A DNA stretch of 21,008 bases, taken from NCBI GenBank assembly GCA_964519805.1, contig CAZFKN010000053.1, positions 1-21,008 on the forward strand, read 5' to 3'. Origin of the DNA: DASQPE01 sp964519805. GTDB taxonomy: Bacteria > Gemmatimonadota > Gemmatimonadetes > Gemmatimonadales > GWC2-71-9. Below the pieces are notes generated by a model. The model searched no databases. It was not told the origin of the DNA and saw nothing but the letters and a program-made list of their open reading frames with translations. Shown in pieces: positions 7,549 to 14,678 of this stretch (the stretch's first letter is position 1; each line of letters begins with the position of its first letter). The position numbers and the translations under genes were made by a program.

Positions 7549-7567
7549 GAAGTGAGAGGTGGGAGGG
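7540..7567 (+). repeat. short tandem heptad repeat at the fahA 3' end
   Basis: Four successive seven-base units, GAGAAGT, GAGAAGT, GAGAGGT and GGGAGGG, start inside the last codons of fahA, whose TGA falls at 7546-7548. Related GAGARGY units reappear as the arms of the hairpin at 16241-16273. Confidence 0.6.
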
Positions 7568-7645
7568 ACAACGCGAGGCACGGCGATTGCCATCCAACCG
7601 GGGCGCGCCATTCGTCCGTCGCTAACCCCTGCAAGGTCAACGAGT

Positions 7646-8242
7646 ATGCTGCGGTACCTCTACATCGCGGGCGGTGCCTATCTGGCGATCTGCATCGCAG
7701 CCATCCTGCTCCGGCCGAAGACGCCCGCGCCGGCACCTTCGTCGGCTCATAGCGGGAGCGCGGTCGTAGTCCCAAGCGGCCGGGGCGGCGGCGCATCTTG
7801 GTACGCCACGATCAAGCCGTATTGCAACTCCGTCGAAGTCGAGACGGCCCAGCAACACTCCCCCGCACCGGACACTCCGGATGGCCTCGGCTACAGCGCG
7901 GCGTGCTACGCGCTGGCCGGGAAAATCGACCAGGCCCGGGCAGCGATCGAGCGGCTCTCGTCGGGCCAGCGCTCGTACGCCGCCGGGATCGTCTTTAACG
8001 TGGGGCACCCGGTCGCCGACGCGGGCGACGACAAGTCGGCCGGCCCGATCATGGAACTGGTGATCGACTACCAGCCCGACAATTACATGGCGCTCTACCA
8101 CGCGGGCATGTCCGAGTACGCGCTTGGCCAGCCGGCCCCCGCCACGCTGCACCTCAAGCGCTTCCTCGAGCTGTATTCGAGCCCTGATGGCTGGCGCTCA
8201 AACGCGATCACGGTTCTCGGCCGCCTCTCTTCAGGATCATGA
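7646..8242 (+). CDS. membrane-anchored small TPR-like protein
   Basis: A 198-residue protein of unknown function. Residues 4-23 (YLYIAGGAYLAICIAAILL) form a single N-terminal transmembrane anchor. A Pro/Ser/Gly-rich linker and a mostly helical domain follow. The repeated pattern GYSAACYALAGKIDQARAAIERL and YMALYHAGMSEYALGQPAPATLHLKRFLELY resembles tetratricopeptide repeats, which usually bind other proteins. The ATG at 7646 is chosen because it places the hydrophobic anchor at the N-terminus and AAGGT lies about nine bases upstream; an in-frame GTG at 7559 would add a poorly structured leader. Its stop overlaps the kinase ATG as ATGA, so the two proteins are made together, and the TPR-like part may be a partner or scaffold for the kinase. 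Confidence 0.72.
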   Translation: MLRYLYIAGGAYLAICIAAILLRPKTPAPAPSSAHSGSAVVVPSGRGGGASWYATIKPYCNSVEVETAQQHSPAPDTPDGLGYSAACYALAGKIDQARAAIERLSSGQRSYAAGIVFNVGHPVADAGDDKSAGPIMELVIDYQPDNYMALYHAGMSEYALGQPAPATLHLKRFLELYSSPDGWRSNAITVLGRLSSGS

Positions 8243-10062
8243 TCAACTCCGCCTACCTCGCCCCCGGCGACGTCCTCACCGGTCGCTACGAGATAGTTCG
8301 GGAGCTCGGTCGGGGCGGGTTCTCCGTCGTCTATCTCGCGCGCGATCGTGATCTCGACGCGCCGGTCGCGGTCAAGCTCCTGGTCCCGCCGCCCGCCGGT
8401 GCGCAGCTCGCCCGCGAGCGAATGCGCCGCGAGGTTCAGGTCGTTCGCGGTCTCGCGCACGCGAATATCGTGGGCGTGCACGACTTCCTCGAGGAGGGGA
8501 CCTGGAGCTTCGTGGTCATGGAGTACGTGGACGGCCCCGATTTGGCCGTGCGGGTGCGTGATCGGGGGCCCCTCGGCGCCGAGGAAGCGGCCCGGCTCGG
8601 GAGCGACGTAGGAGCCGCGCTCGCGGCCGCGCACCGTCGCGGCATCCTGCATCGCGACGTGAAGCCGCAGAACATTCTGCTCGAGCCGGACGGGCGCGCG
8701 CGGCTGACCGATTTCGGTGCGGCCCGCCTCGAGGGTCAGGCCACCGTGACCCGCACGGGAGCACTCGTGGGCACGCTGCTCTACCTCGCGCCCGAGGTGG
8801 TTGCCGGGGCACGCGCCGATGCCCGGGCCGACGTCTATGGGCTCGGCCTCACGCTCTACTACGCCCTAACGGGCCGGCTCCCCGACGCGGGGTCGCCGCA
8901 CCTGCCGCCGGACCCGGCCGTCGAGGGGCACCATCCCCGCGCACTTCGCATCGATCTGCCGGTCTGGCTCGATGCGATCGTGGCACGTGCCACGTCTTCG
9001 GACCCGGCGCGACGCTATCACTCGGCCACCAGTCTGCTCGACGCCCTCAGCGAGCGGGACCCGGATCGCGCACTCCGAGCGCTCAAACGGGCGCCGGCGC
9101 TCGATTTCTGCCTCCGTTGCGGGTCCGCCGCCGCCGCAGGACTGGCCACGTGCCCCGATTGCCGCCAAGCGCCGGTATCCGGGACGGACACGCTGGTGTT
9201 CGTGGACCCGCCGGCGGAATTCCTCGACCGGCAAGCGACGCACGCGGCGTTGAAGACGCTGCTCACGGGTCGGCACTGGGGGCCGGACCTGGCGGGGGCC
9301 GCGGCCGGCAGGCGCGCCTTGGTGCGCGTCCCCTCCGCGACGGCGGACGTGGTCGTGGAGCAGCTTCGTATCCGGGGCGTGCCGGTTCGCACGGCGCCGG
9401 TCGGCCGCGCATGGTCTGCCGTCCCCTCCACGTTCTACGTGATGGCGGCGGGTGCGCTCGTGGCCGGTGTGGCGGCGGGTGCGGCGGCGATGCCGATGTT
9501 GCTCGTCACTGCGCCGGTCGTCTCGGGCATGCTCCTCCTCGGCGGCCATCGCGCGGTTCAGAACCCGGTGCTCGCGTCGCGCGCCCGTCGGTCGGCCTTA
9601 CCGCCTGCGCTCGACCGTCGGCTGTCGGCCACGCTCGGCGAGCTGCCGCATGGCAGCGCACGCAGCCTGCTCAACGATCTCGTACGGATCGGCGAGAGCG
9701 TCTGCGCCGGCCCGGACGCCACCGCCGTGATCGACGATCTCGCGCAACTGCTCAGCCACGCGGGCGACGCGGCGCGCGACCTCGCCGGCATCGACGATAC
9801 GCTGGCGGTGATGGAGAAGCGACGGGAGGCGGCGGTCGGCCAGACGGCGTGGATGGACGGTCACGCGGCGCTGGAGCGCTCACGGGATCGGCTGGTGCAG
9901 CAACTGCTCGAGGCGCTTACGGTTGTCGGTCGTCTCCAGGGCCGCAGCCAGAGCGCGGGCGACACGGCCGGCGCCCAGCTCGCCGAGGTGGCGCGTGAGC
10001 TGTCGGCCCGCAGCGACGCCGATGCGGCCGCGCGAAAGGAAGTCGAGGCCCTGCTCGCCTAG
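8239..10062 (+). CDS. membrane-bound Ser/Thr protein kinase with zinc ribbon and helical tail
   Basis: A 607-residue Hanks-type kinase. The catalytic domain covers about 17-285: glycine loop GRGGFSVVY (24-32), Lys46 in AVKLL, HRDVKPQN (138-145, catalytic Asp140), DFG (158-160) and APE, with Thr-rich text TVTRTGALVGT in the activation segment. All key residues are present, so it should be active. A zinc ribbon follows, with Cys291, Cys294, Cys305 and Cys308, then a segment ending RALVRVPSATADVVVEQLRI-type text that recalls DUF2007-like units (inference). Two adjacent transmembrane helices lie at about 399-436. A long, charged, largely helical C-terminus (about 455-607) may be a coiled coil. 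No extracellular sensor domain is visible, so the tail and zinc ribbon would be cytoplasmic. It overlaps the upstream TPR-like gene by four bases. Confidence 0.93.
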   Translation: MINSAYLAPGDVLTGRYEIVRELGRGGFSVVYLARDRDLDAPVAVKLLVPPPAGAQLARERMRREVQVVRGLAHANIVGVHDFLEEGTWSFVVMEYVDGPDLAVRVRDRGPLGAEEAARLGSDVGAALAAAHRRGILHRDVKPQNILLEPDGRARLTDFGAARLEGQATVTRTGALVGTLLYLAPEVVAGARADARADVYGLGLTLYYALTGRLPDAGSPHLPPDPAVEGHHPRALRIDLPVWLDAIVARATSSDPARRYHSATSLLDALSERDPDRALRALKRAPALDFCLRCGSAAAAGLATCPDCRQAPVSGTDTLVFVDPPAEFLDRQATHAALKTLLTGRHWGPDLAGAAAGRRALVRVPSATADVVVEQLRIRGVPVRTAPVGRAWSAVPSTFYVMAAGALVAGVAAGAAAMPMLLVTAPVVSGMLLLGGHRAVQNPVLASRARRSALPPALDRRLSATLGELPHGSARSLLNDLVRIGESVCAGPDATAVIDDLAQLLSHAGDAARDLAGIDDTLAVMEKRREAAVGQTAWMDGHAALERSRDRLVQQLLEALTVVGRLQGRSQSAGDTAGAQLAEVARELSARSDADAAARKEVEALLA

Positions 10063-10077
10063 CGCCTGCGGGGCGAG
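10054..10077. terminator. weak hairpin between convergent kinase and lipoprotein genes
   Basis: CTCGCC (10054-10059) can pair with GGCGAG (10072-10077) around a 12-base loop that includes the kinase stop codon. There is no T-tract, so terminator function is uncertain. Confidence 0.2.
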
Positions 10078-10109
10078 GGGTGCCCGTCTCCGAGCGACCC
10101 CCCGGACCG

Positions 10110-10517
10110 TCAGCCGCCCTTCACGATCCGGTCGAGCAGCCGCTTCGCGTAGTCCTTGTCCCACTCCGCCACGTTCTTTCGCGCAGTCACCTCGGCCTTG
10201 GTGGTGCTCGGACTCTGGCGCTCCAGCTCGACCGAGATATCGAGGTCGTCCTTCTTGCCCTGGAAGGACCGCTTGTCCCCTTCGGCCTCGGTCTTCGTCT
10301 CCGTAATGGTGATTCCCTCGGCGTCCATGGCCGAGCGCGCCCGCGCGGCCACGTCGTTCACCGACCCGTTGACTACGGACGCCACGCCCCGGCTCGTGAG
10401 ATAGATACCCGTCCCGGCGCCTGCCGCGGCGGCGGCCGCTGCGACGCAGCCCGAAATCGGACCGACCAGCAGCGCCACCACCATCCACCCAGTCAGCTTC
10501 GGTCGCACACCCGGCAT
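10110..10517 (-). CDS. DUF3568-like small lipoprotein
   Basis: A 135-residue predicted lipoprotein. A short basic start (MPGVRPK) leads into a hydrophobic stretch and the lipobox ISGC, with Cys24 as the lipidation site. An Ala/Gly-rich segment and TGIYLTSRG follow, then a domain of about 90 residues with alternating Lys/Glu-rich strands (GITITETKTEAEGDKRSFQG, DDLDISVELERQ, TKAEVTARK) and a closing AKRLLDRIVKGG. This arrangement matches DUF3568-type lipoproteins of unknown role. The ATG at 10517 has an excellent GGGGAGGAA Shine-Dalgarno sequence; the frame remains open further upstream, but only as a shadow of the kinase gene. It follows the 751-residue kinase on the same strand after 59 bases. 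Confidence 0.78.
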   Translation of the reverse strand: MPGVRPKLTGWMVVALLVGPISGCVAAAAAAAGAGTGIYLTSRGVASVVNGSVNDVAARARSAMDAEGITITETKTEAEGDKRSFQGKKDDLDISVELERQSPSTTKAEVTARKNVAEWDKDYAKRLLDRIVKGG

Positions 10518-10558
10518 TAGTTCCTCCCCGTTGGGAACCTGTGAGATAGCACGACCCG

Positions 10559-10578
10559 GACCCGCGGTCCAGCGGGTC
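10559..10578 (-). terminator. perfect GC hairpin right after the kinase stop codon
   Basis: GACCCGC and GCGGGTC form a perfect seven-pair stem with a six-base loop, beginning within the TGA of the upstream kinase on the - strand. No T-tract follows, so partial termination or mRNA end protection between kinase and lipoprotein genes is as likely as full termination. Confidence 0.35.
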
Positions 10579-12832
10579 AGGCAAGCTTCATCGCCTCGAG
10601 CAGGCGGCCGAAGCGCGGGTCCCCGCGCACGGGGTCGAGGAGCGGCTCCACCTTGAGGTAGCAGAGCCAGCCCCGGCGTTCCTCGCGGGCCCGCTCGAGC
10701 CACGCGAATGCCTGATCCACGTCGCCGAGCCCGAGGTGCACGGTCACGAACGTCACCGGCGATACGTAGCGCGCCTTTGCCTCCGTATAGAGATAGTCGA
10801 GGATGGCGCGGGCTTCGTCCGGCCGGCCGGCGCGAGCCGCAGTCTGAGCCAGGCCGGCACGGGCATACGCCAGCTCGGTCGAGAGGGCGATCGCCTCGCG
10901 GAACGCGATCTCCGCCTCGGGAAGCTTCCCCTGCTGCAGCCGCACGAGGCCCAGAATGCGATGCGTCTCTTCCGCCGTGGGGTTGAGCTCCACCGCGCGC
11001 CGCAGCTGCTCGGCGGCAGCCTCGTACTGGCGAGCGTAGTAGAGCAACCAACCGAGGCTCCGGCGGATCGAAACCGACGCAGGATCGAGCTCGAGGGCGA
11101 TCCGCCCTTCCGCCATGGCTTCCTCGAGGCGGCCCTGCGCCATCAATGACCAGGAGTGCCACTGGCGAGCCGTAGCGTAGCGCGGATTCAACTCGAGGGC
11201 GCGGCGGAACTCGCGAGCCGCCCCCTCCCAGTCCCATTCGTAAATGAACAGGACCCAGCCGAGCGACGTGTGTGCCTCCGCCAACGTCTCATCGATCGCG
11301 AGCGCCCTCAACGCGAATTCCTTGGCGCGGCGCATCCCCTCCGCCACCGGCACACCCCGATAGTCGAGCTGCAGAGCGAAGCAGTCGGCCAGTCCGGTGT
11401 AGGCGAGCGCATAGCTCTCGTCCCGGGCGATCGCCTCCTCGAAGTACTGCACGCCCTCCGCGATCCCCTCGTTGGTGCGCTTGTTCCAGGCGTACCGCCC
11501 CTTGAGATACAGATTGTACGCCGTCAGATCGGCCGTGTAGCGTCGAGGGGTCGGGTCGCCGATGTCGCCAAGCAGCGTGGCGCGGAGTGTGGTGACGATC
11601 GTCTGTGCGATCTCATCCTGCACCGCGAAGACATCGCTCACGTCGCGGTCGTACCGCTGGGACCAGAGGTGCCGCCCATCCCGCACGTCCGTGAGCCGGG
11701 CCGTGATGCGGAGCTGGGACGCGCCCTTCCGCACGGTCCCCTCGAGCACGACGGCGACACCCAGCAGCGCGCCGAGGGTCCGGACATCGCTCTGCTTGCC
11801 CTTGAGCGCGAACGCCGAGGTGCGGGACGCCACGTGCAGCCCATCCACCTTCGTCAGCGCGTCGATCAGCTCGTCCGTCATTCCGTCGGCGAAATAGTCC
11901 GTATCGGGATCGGGACTCGCGTTGACAAAGGGAAGGACGCCCACCGCGCGGAGATCGGTGCGGACGGGCGGGGTGACGCCGGCGTAGACCCCGGTCGTGA
12001 GCGGGGCAGCCTCGAGCGCGCGGGCAAACTCACCCGCCGTGGCAAAGCGCTCGGACGGGCTCTTGGCCAGTGCGCGGAGCAGCGTTTGCTCCAGCGCCAC
12101 CGGCGCTTCAGGGCGGAGGGTCCGGAGCGCGGGCGGCGGCTCGACTACATGCCGGGCCATGGTCTGGCGCGGGCTCGTCCCGGCAAACGGCGGCCTCCCG
12201 ACAAGCATCTCGTAGACCACACAGGCGAGACTGTACACGTCGCTCCGGCCGTCGAGCTCTTCGTCGGCGCTCGCCTGCTCCGGGCTCATGTATGCGGGCG
12301 TCCCGATAGCCATGCCCGGCTCCGAGACATCCTCCCGCCCCGCGAGGGCCGTGGAGAGCGCTCGGGCCACACCGAAGTCGGCCACGAGTGCTTCGCCTTC
12401 GTGCAGGAGAATGTTTTCCGGCTTGATGTCCCGATGGAGGACGCCCGAGCGGTGCGCGTAGTCGAGCGCGCTGGCCACCTCTCGGCCGATGCGAACCGCG
12501 TCGGCGACCGGAAGACGGCCCTCCCGCTCGAGCCGCTGCCGGAGCGACTCACCGCCCAGGAACGGCATGACGTAGTAGAGGAAGCCGGCGCACTCACCGG
12601 AGTCGTGGAGCGGGACGATCTGAGGGTGGGTCAGCCGGGCCGCGATCCGTACTTCCCGCAAGAACCGCTCGGCGAGCCCGCGCCCCGCCAGCTCGGACCG
12701 TAGGACCTTGATGGCGACGGAGCGGCCGTGCCGGAGGTCCTCGGCCTCGAAGACCGTCCCCATCCCCCCGCGCGCCAACTCGCGGGTGACGCGGTAACGG
12801 TCGGCGAGAGCGGTGCGGAGGGCTTCGATCAT
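10577..12832 (-). CDS. Ser/Thr protein kinase with FlgO-like and TPR domains
   Basis: A 751-residue multi-domain kinase. The kinase domain spans about 13-275: glycine loop ARGGMGTVF, Lys42 in AIKVL, HRDIKPEN (133-140), DFG (152-154), and SPEQ in the activation segment. A FlgO-like domain follows at about 305-425, with VLPFVNASPDPDTDYFADG, TDELIDAL, VVLEGTVRK and HLWSQRYDRDVSDVFAVQDEIA. From about 430 to the end lie tandem TPR-type repeats such as ALAYTGLADCF, AEAHTSLGWVLF and AEETHRILGLVRLQQGKLPEAE. The FlgO-like unit is usual in similar signalling proteins. No transmembrane segment is evident, so it is probably cytoplasmic. The ATG at 12832 starts just before the kinase fold; upstream in-frame codons add no domain. 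It is divergent from the alcohol dehydrogenase gene and is followed by the lipoprotein gene. Confidence 0.93.
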   Translation of the reverse strand: MIEALRTALADRYRVTRELARGGMGTVFEAEDLRHGRSVAIKVLRSELAGRGLAERFLREVRIAARLTHPQIVPLHDSGECAGFLYYVMPFLGGESLRQRLEREGRLPVADAVRIGREVASALDYAHRSGVLHRDIKPENILLHEGEALVADFGVARALSTALAGREDVSEPGMAIGTPAYMSPEQASADEELDGRSDVYSLACVVYEMLVGRPPFAGTSPRQTMARHVVEPPPALRTLRPEAPVALEQTLLRALAKSPSERFATAGEFARALEAAPLTTGVYAGVTPPVRTDLRAVGVLPFVNASPDPDTDYFADGMTDELIDALTKVDGLHVASRTSAFALKGKQSDVRTLGALLGVAVVLEGTVRKGASQLRITARLTDVRDGRHLWSQRYDRDVSDVFAVQDEIAQTIVTTLRATLLGDIGDPTPRRYTADLTAYNLYLKGRYAWNKRTNEGIAEGVQYFEEAIARDESYALAYTGLADCFALQLDYRGVPVAEGMRRAKEFALRALAIDETLAEAHTSLGWVLFIYEWDWEGAAREFRRALELNPRYATARQWHSWSLMAQGRLEEAMAEGRIALELDPASVSIRRSLGWLLYYARQYEAAAEQLRRAVELNPTAEETHRILGLVRLQQGKLPEAEIAFREAIALSTELAYARAGLAQTAARAGRPDEARAILDYLYTEAKARYVSPVTFVTVHLGLGDVDQAFAWLERAREERRGWLCYLKVEPLLDPVRGDPRFGRLLEAMKLA

Positions 12833-12850
12833 GGGCTCGGCGCAGTCCGT

Positions 12851-12878
12851 GTTACAGTTTCGAAGTAACCAATATAGA
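12851..12878 (+). promoter_or_regulatory. candidate promoter/operator in the divergent kinase-dehydrogenase gap
   Basis: GTTACA (12851-12856) and TATAGA (12873-12878), 16 bases apart, could form a promoter towards the dehydrogenase. GTTAC (12851-12855) and GTAAC (12865-12869) are inverted copies nine bases apart. The segment is AT-rich against its surroundings. Confidence 0.25.
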
Positions 12879-12954
12879 CGGCTTTGGCGGTTAGAAGGTT
12901 TCCCGCTCCGCGCGCTTGCGCCGGGCCGCCGCGCCCACCAACCTCCGTGCCGCC

Positions 12955-13941
12955 ATGCGTGCCATGCTGCTCGACCGGCCGGGAACGCCCCTCCGCGAAG
13001 CCGTGCTTCCACCGCCCCGCCCGGGCCCCGGCCAAGTGCTGCTGGAGGTGAGGGCCTGCGGTGTCTGCCGCACCGATCTGCACGTGGCCGACGGCGAACT
13101 GCCGGACCCGAAGCTTCCGCTCGTCCTCGGCCACGAAGTGGTGGGTCGAGTCGCGGAGCGGGGCCCGGGCGCGACCCGGTTCGAGCCGGGCGATCGGGTC
13201 GGCGTGCCCTGGCTCGGCTGGACCTGCGGCGAGTGCGAGTTCTGCCGGTCCGCCCGGGAGAATCTGTGCGATCGTGCGCGCTTCACCGGCTGGCGGCTGG
13301 ACGGCGGGTACGCGGAGCTCGCGGTGGCCGACGAACGCTACTGCTTGCGGCTGCCGTCAGGATACGGCGACGTCGAGGCGGCCCCGCTTCTGTGTGCCGG
13401 GCTCATCGGCTACCGCGCCCTGGCCGCCGCGGGCAATGCTCGCCGACTCGGTCTCTACGGGTTCGGCGCCGCGGCCCACCTCGTGGCGCAGGTGGCCCGG
13501 CACCAAAGAAGACGGGTATTCGCCTTCACCCGGTCGGGCGACGCGGCGGCGCAATCCTTCGCGCGCGACTTGGGTGCCGAGTGGGCCGGAGCGTCGGATG
13601 AGTCAGCGCCCGACCCGCTCGACGCAGCGATCATCTTCGCCCCGGTGGGACCGCTGGTTCCGGCGGCACTGCGCGCGGTCGCAAAGGGAGGCACCGTGGT
13701 CTGTGCCGGGATCCACATGAGCCCGATTCCATCCTTCCCCTACGAAATACTCTGGGGCGAGCGCACAGTGCGGTCCGTCGCTAACCTTACCCGCCGCGAC
13801 GGCGAGGAATTCCTCGCCCTGGCTCCGGTGGCCGGCGTGCGCACGCAAACCGAACCCATGCCGCTGGCCCAGGCCAACGAGGCACTCGATCGGCTCCGGA
13901 GCGGAACGCTCCGCGGCGCGGCCGTGCTCGTGCCCGGCTGA
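12955..13941 (+). CDS. zinc-dependent alcohol dehydrogenase family protein
   Basis: A 328-residue medium-chain dehydrogenase/reductase predicted to oxidise an alcohol, or reduce an aldehyde, with NAD(P). Catalytic-zinc residues are Cys38 in CGVCRTDLH and His60-Glu61 in GHEVVGR; a Cys in LLCAG is the likely third ligand. A second structural zinc site is formed by Cys91, Cys94, Cys97 and Cys105. The nucleotide-binding turn reads GLYGFGAAAHL, with the last glycine of GxGxxG replaced by Ala. GTVVCAGIHMSPIPSFPYE and ANLTRRDGEEFL resemble the zinc-binding alcohol dehydrogenase subgroup TIGR02822. The ATG at 12955 begins MRAMLLDRPG, as expected; no strong Shine-Dalgarno sequence is seen, and another ATG lies three codons on. 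Its TGA overlaps the ATG of the ABC ATPase by one base, so it is co-transcribed with the importer. The substrate is unknown. Confidence 0.9.
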   Translation: MRAMLLDRPGTPLREAVLPPPRPGPGQVLLEVRACGVCRTDLHVADGELPDPKLPLVLGHEVVGRVAERGPGATRFEPGDRVGVPWLGWTCGECEFCRSARENLCDRARFTGWRLDGGYAELAVADERYCLRLPSGYGDVEAAPLLCAGLIGYRALAAAGNARRLGLYGFGAAAHLVAQVARHQRRRVFAFTRSGDAAAQSFARDLGAEWAGASDESAPDPLDAAIIFAPVGPLVPAALRAVAKGGTVVCAGIHMSPIPSFPYEILWGERTVRSVANLTRRDGEEFLALAPVAGVRTQTEPMPLAQANEALDRLRSGTLRGAAVLVPG

Positions 13942-14678
13942 TGACCGGTCACCTCGCGGTCGAGGGCGTGACGAAGCGTTTCCACGCCGGGGCGGCGCTC
14001 GACGGTGCTTCCCTGTCCATCGAGCGGGCCGAATGCGTGACCGTGGTGGGCGAGAGCGGCGCGGGGAAGTCGACACTGCTCCGATGCTTCAATCGGCTCG
14101 TCGAGGCCGATGCCGGCACCGTCTCCGTGCGGGGCCGCTCGGTTCGCGAGCTGGACCCCATTCTGCTTCGCCGCAGCATCGGCTACGTGCCGCAGGAAGG
14201 GGGCCTCCTTCCCCACTGGCGAATTGGCCGCAACGTGGCCGTCGTGCCCTGGCTGGGCGGCGATCCCGCGGCAGACCGGCTCGCCCGCGAGGCGCTCGAG
14301 CTGGTCGGCCTGGAACCCGACCGGTTCGTGGACCGCAGGCCCCGCGAGTTGTCCGGTGGCCAGCGGCAGCGGGCCGCCATCGCCCGGGCGCTTGCGGCCA
14401 GGCCCGACATCGTCCTGCTGGACGAGCCGTTCGGTGCGTTGGACGCCATTACGCGGGCCGACCTCCAGACGACCTTCCGGGCACTCCAGCGCCGACTCGA
14501 GCTGACTGCCGTCCTGGTGACTCACGACCTGCGCGAAGCGCTCGACCTCGGCGACCGGGTGGTGGTGATGCGGGCGGGACGAATCGAGCAGGCCGCGCCA
14601 CCCGCCGCCCTGCTCGGCAACCCGGCGACGGCGTACGTCGCCGAGCTGCTCGCACGCGCTCGAGTGAGGGACCCGTGA
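13941..14678 (+). CDS. osmoprotectant/glycine betaine-type ABC transporter ATP-binding protein
   Basis: A 245-residue ABC ATPase. It has Walker A GESGAGKS (37-44), a Q-loop in YVPQEGGLLPHW, signature LSGGQRQR (from Leu137), Walker B with LLDEP (Asp161, Glu162), FGALD and a switch His in VTHDLREAL. The run PQEGGLLPHWRIGRNVA and the LDxITRxDLQ segment resemble ATPases of the quaternary-ammonium-compound uptake class. It lacks the C-terminal CBS domains of OpuCA-type subunits, so it would lack that ionic-strength sensor (inference). It overlaps the dehydrogenase by one base, and its stop overlaps the GTG of the fused substrate-binding/permease gene as GTGA. Confidence 0.93.
   Translation: MTGHLAVEGVTKRFHAGAALDGASLSIERAECVTVVGESGAGKSTLLRCFNRLVEADAGTVSVRGRSVRELDPILLRRSIGYVPQEGGLLPHWRIGRNVAVVPWLGGDPAADRLAREALELVGLEPDRFVDRRPRELSGGQRQRAAIARALAARPDIVLLDEPFGALDAITRADLQTTFRALQRRLELTAVLVTHDLREALDLGDRVVVMRAGRIEQAAPPAALLGNPATAYVAELLARARVRDP

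Noticed and set aside
11156..12703. 515-codon open frame on the + strand opposite the FlgO/TPR kinase
   Set aside because: The opposite strand carries all kinase motifs; this frame shows only low-complexity Arg/Gly/Glu-rich text.
14033..14674. Longer open frame upstream of the binding-protein/permease fusion
   Set aside because: These codons overlap the ABC ATPase in another frame and are low-complexity; the GTGA overlap start at 14675 is followed directly by a signal sequence.
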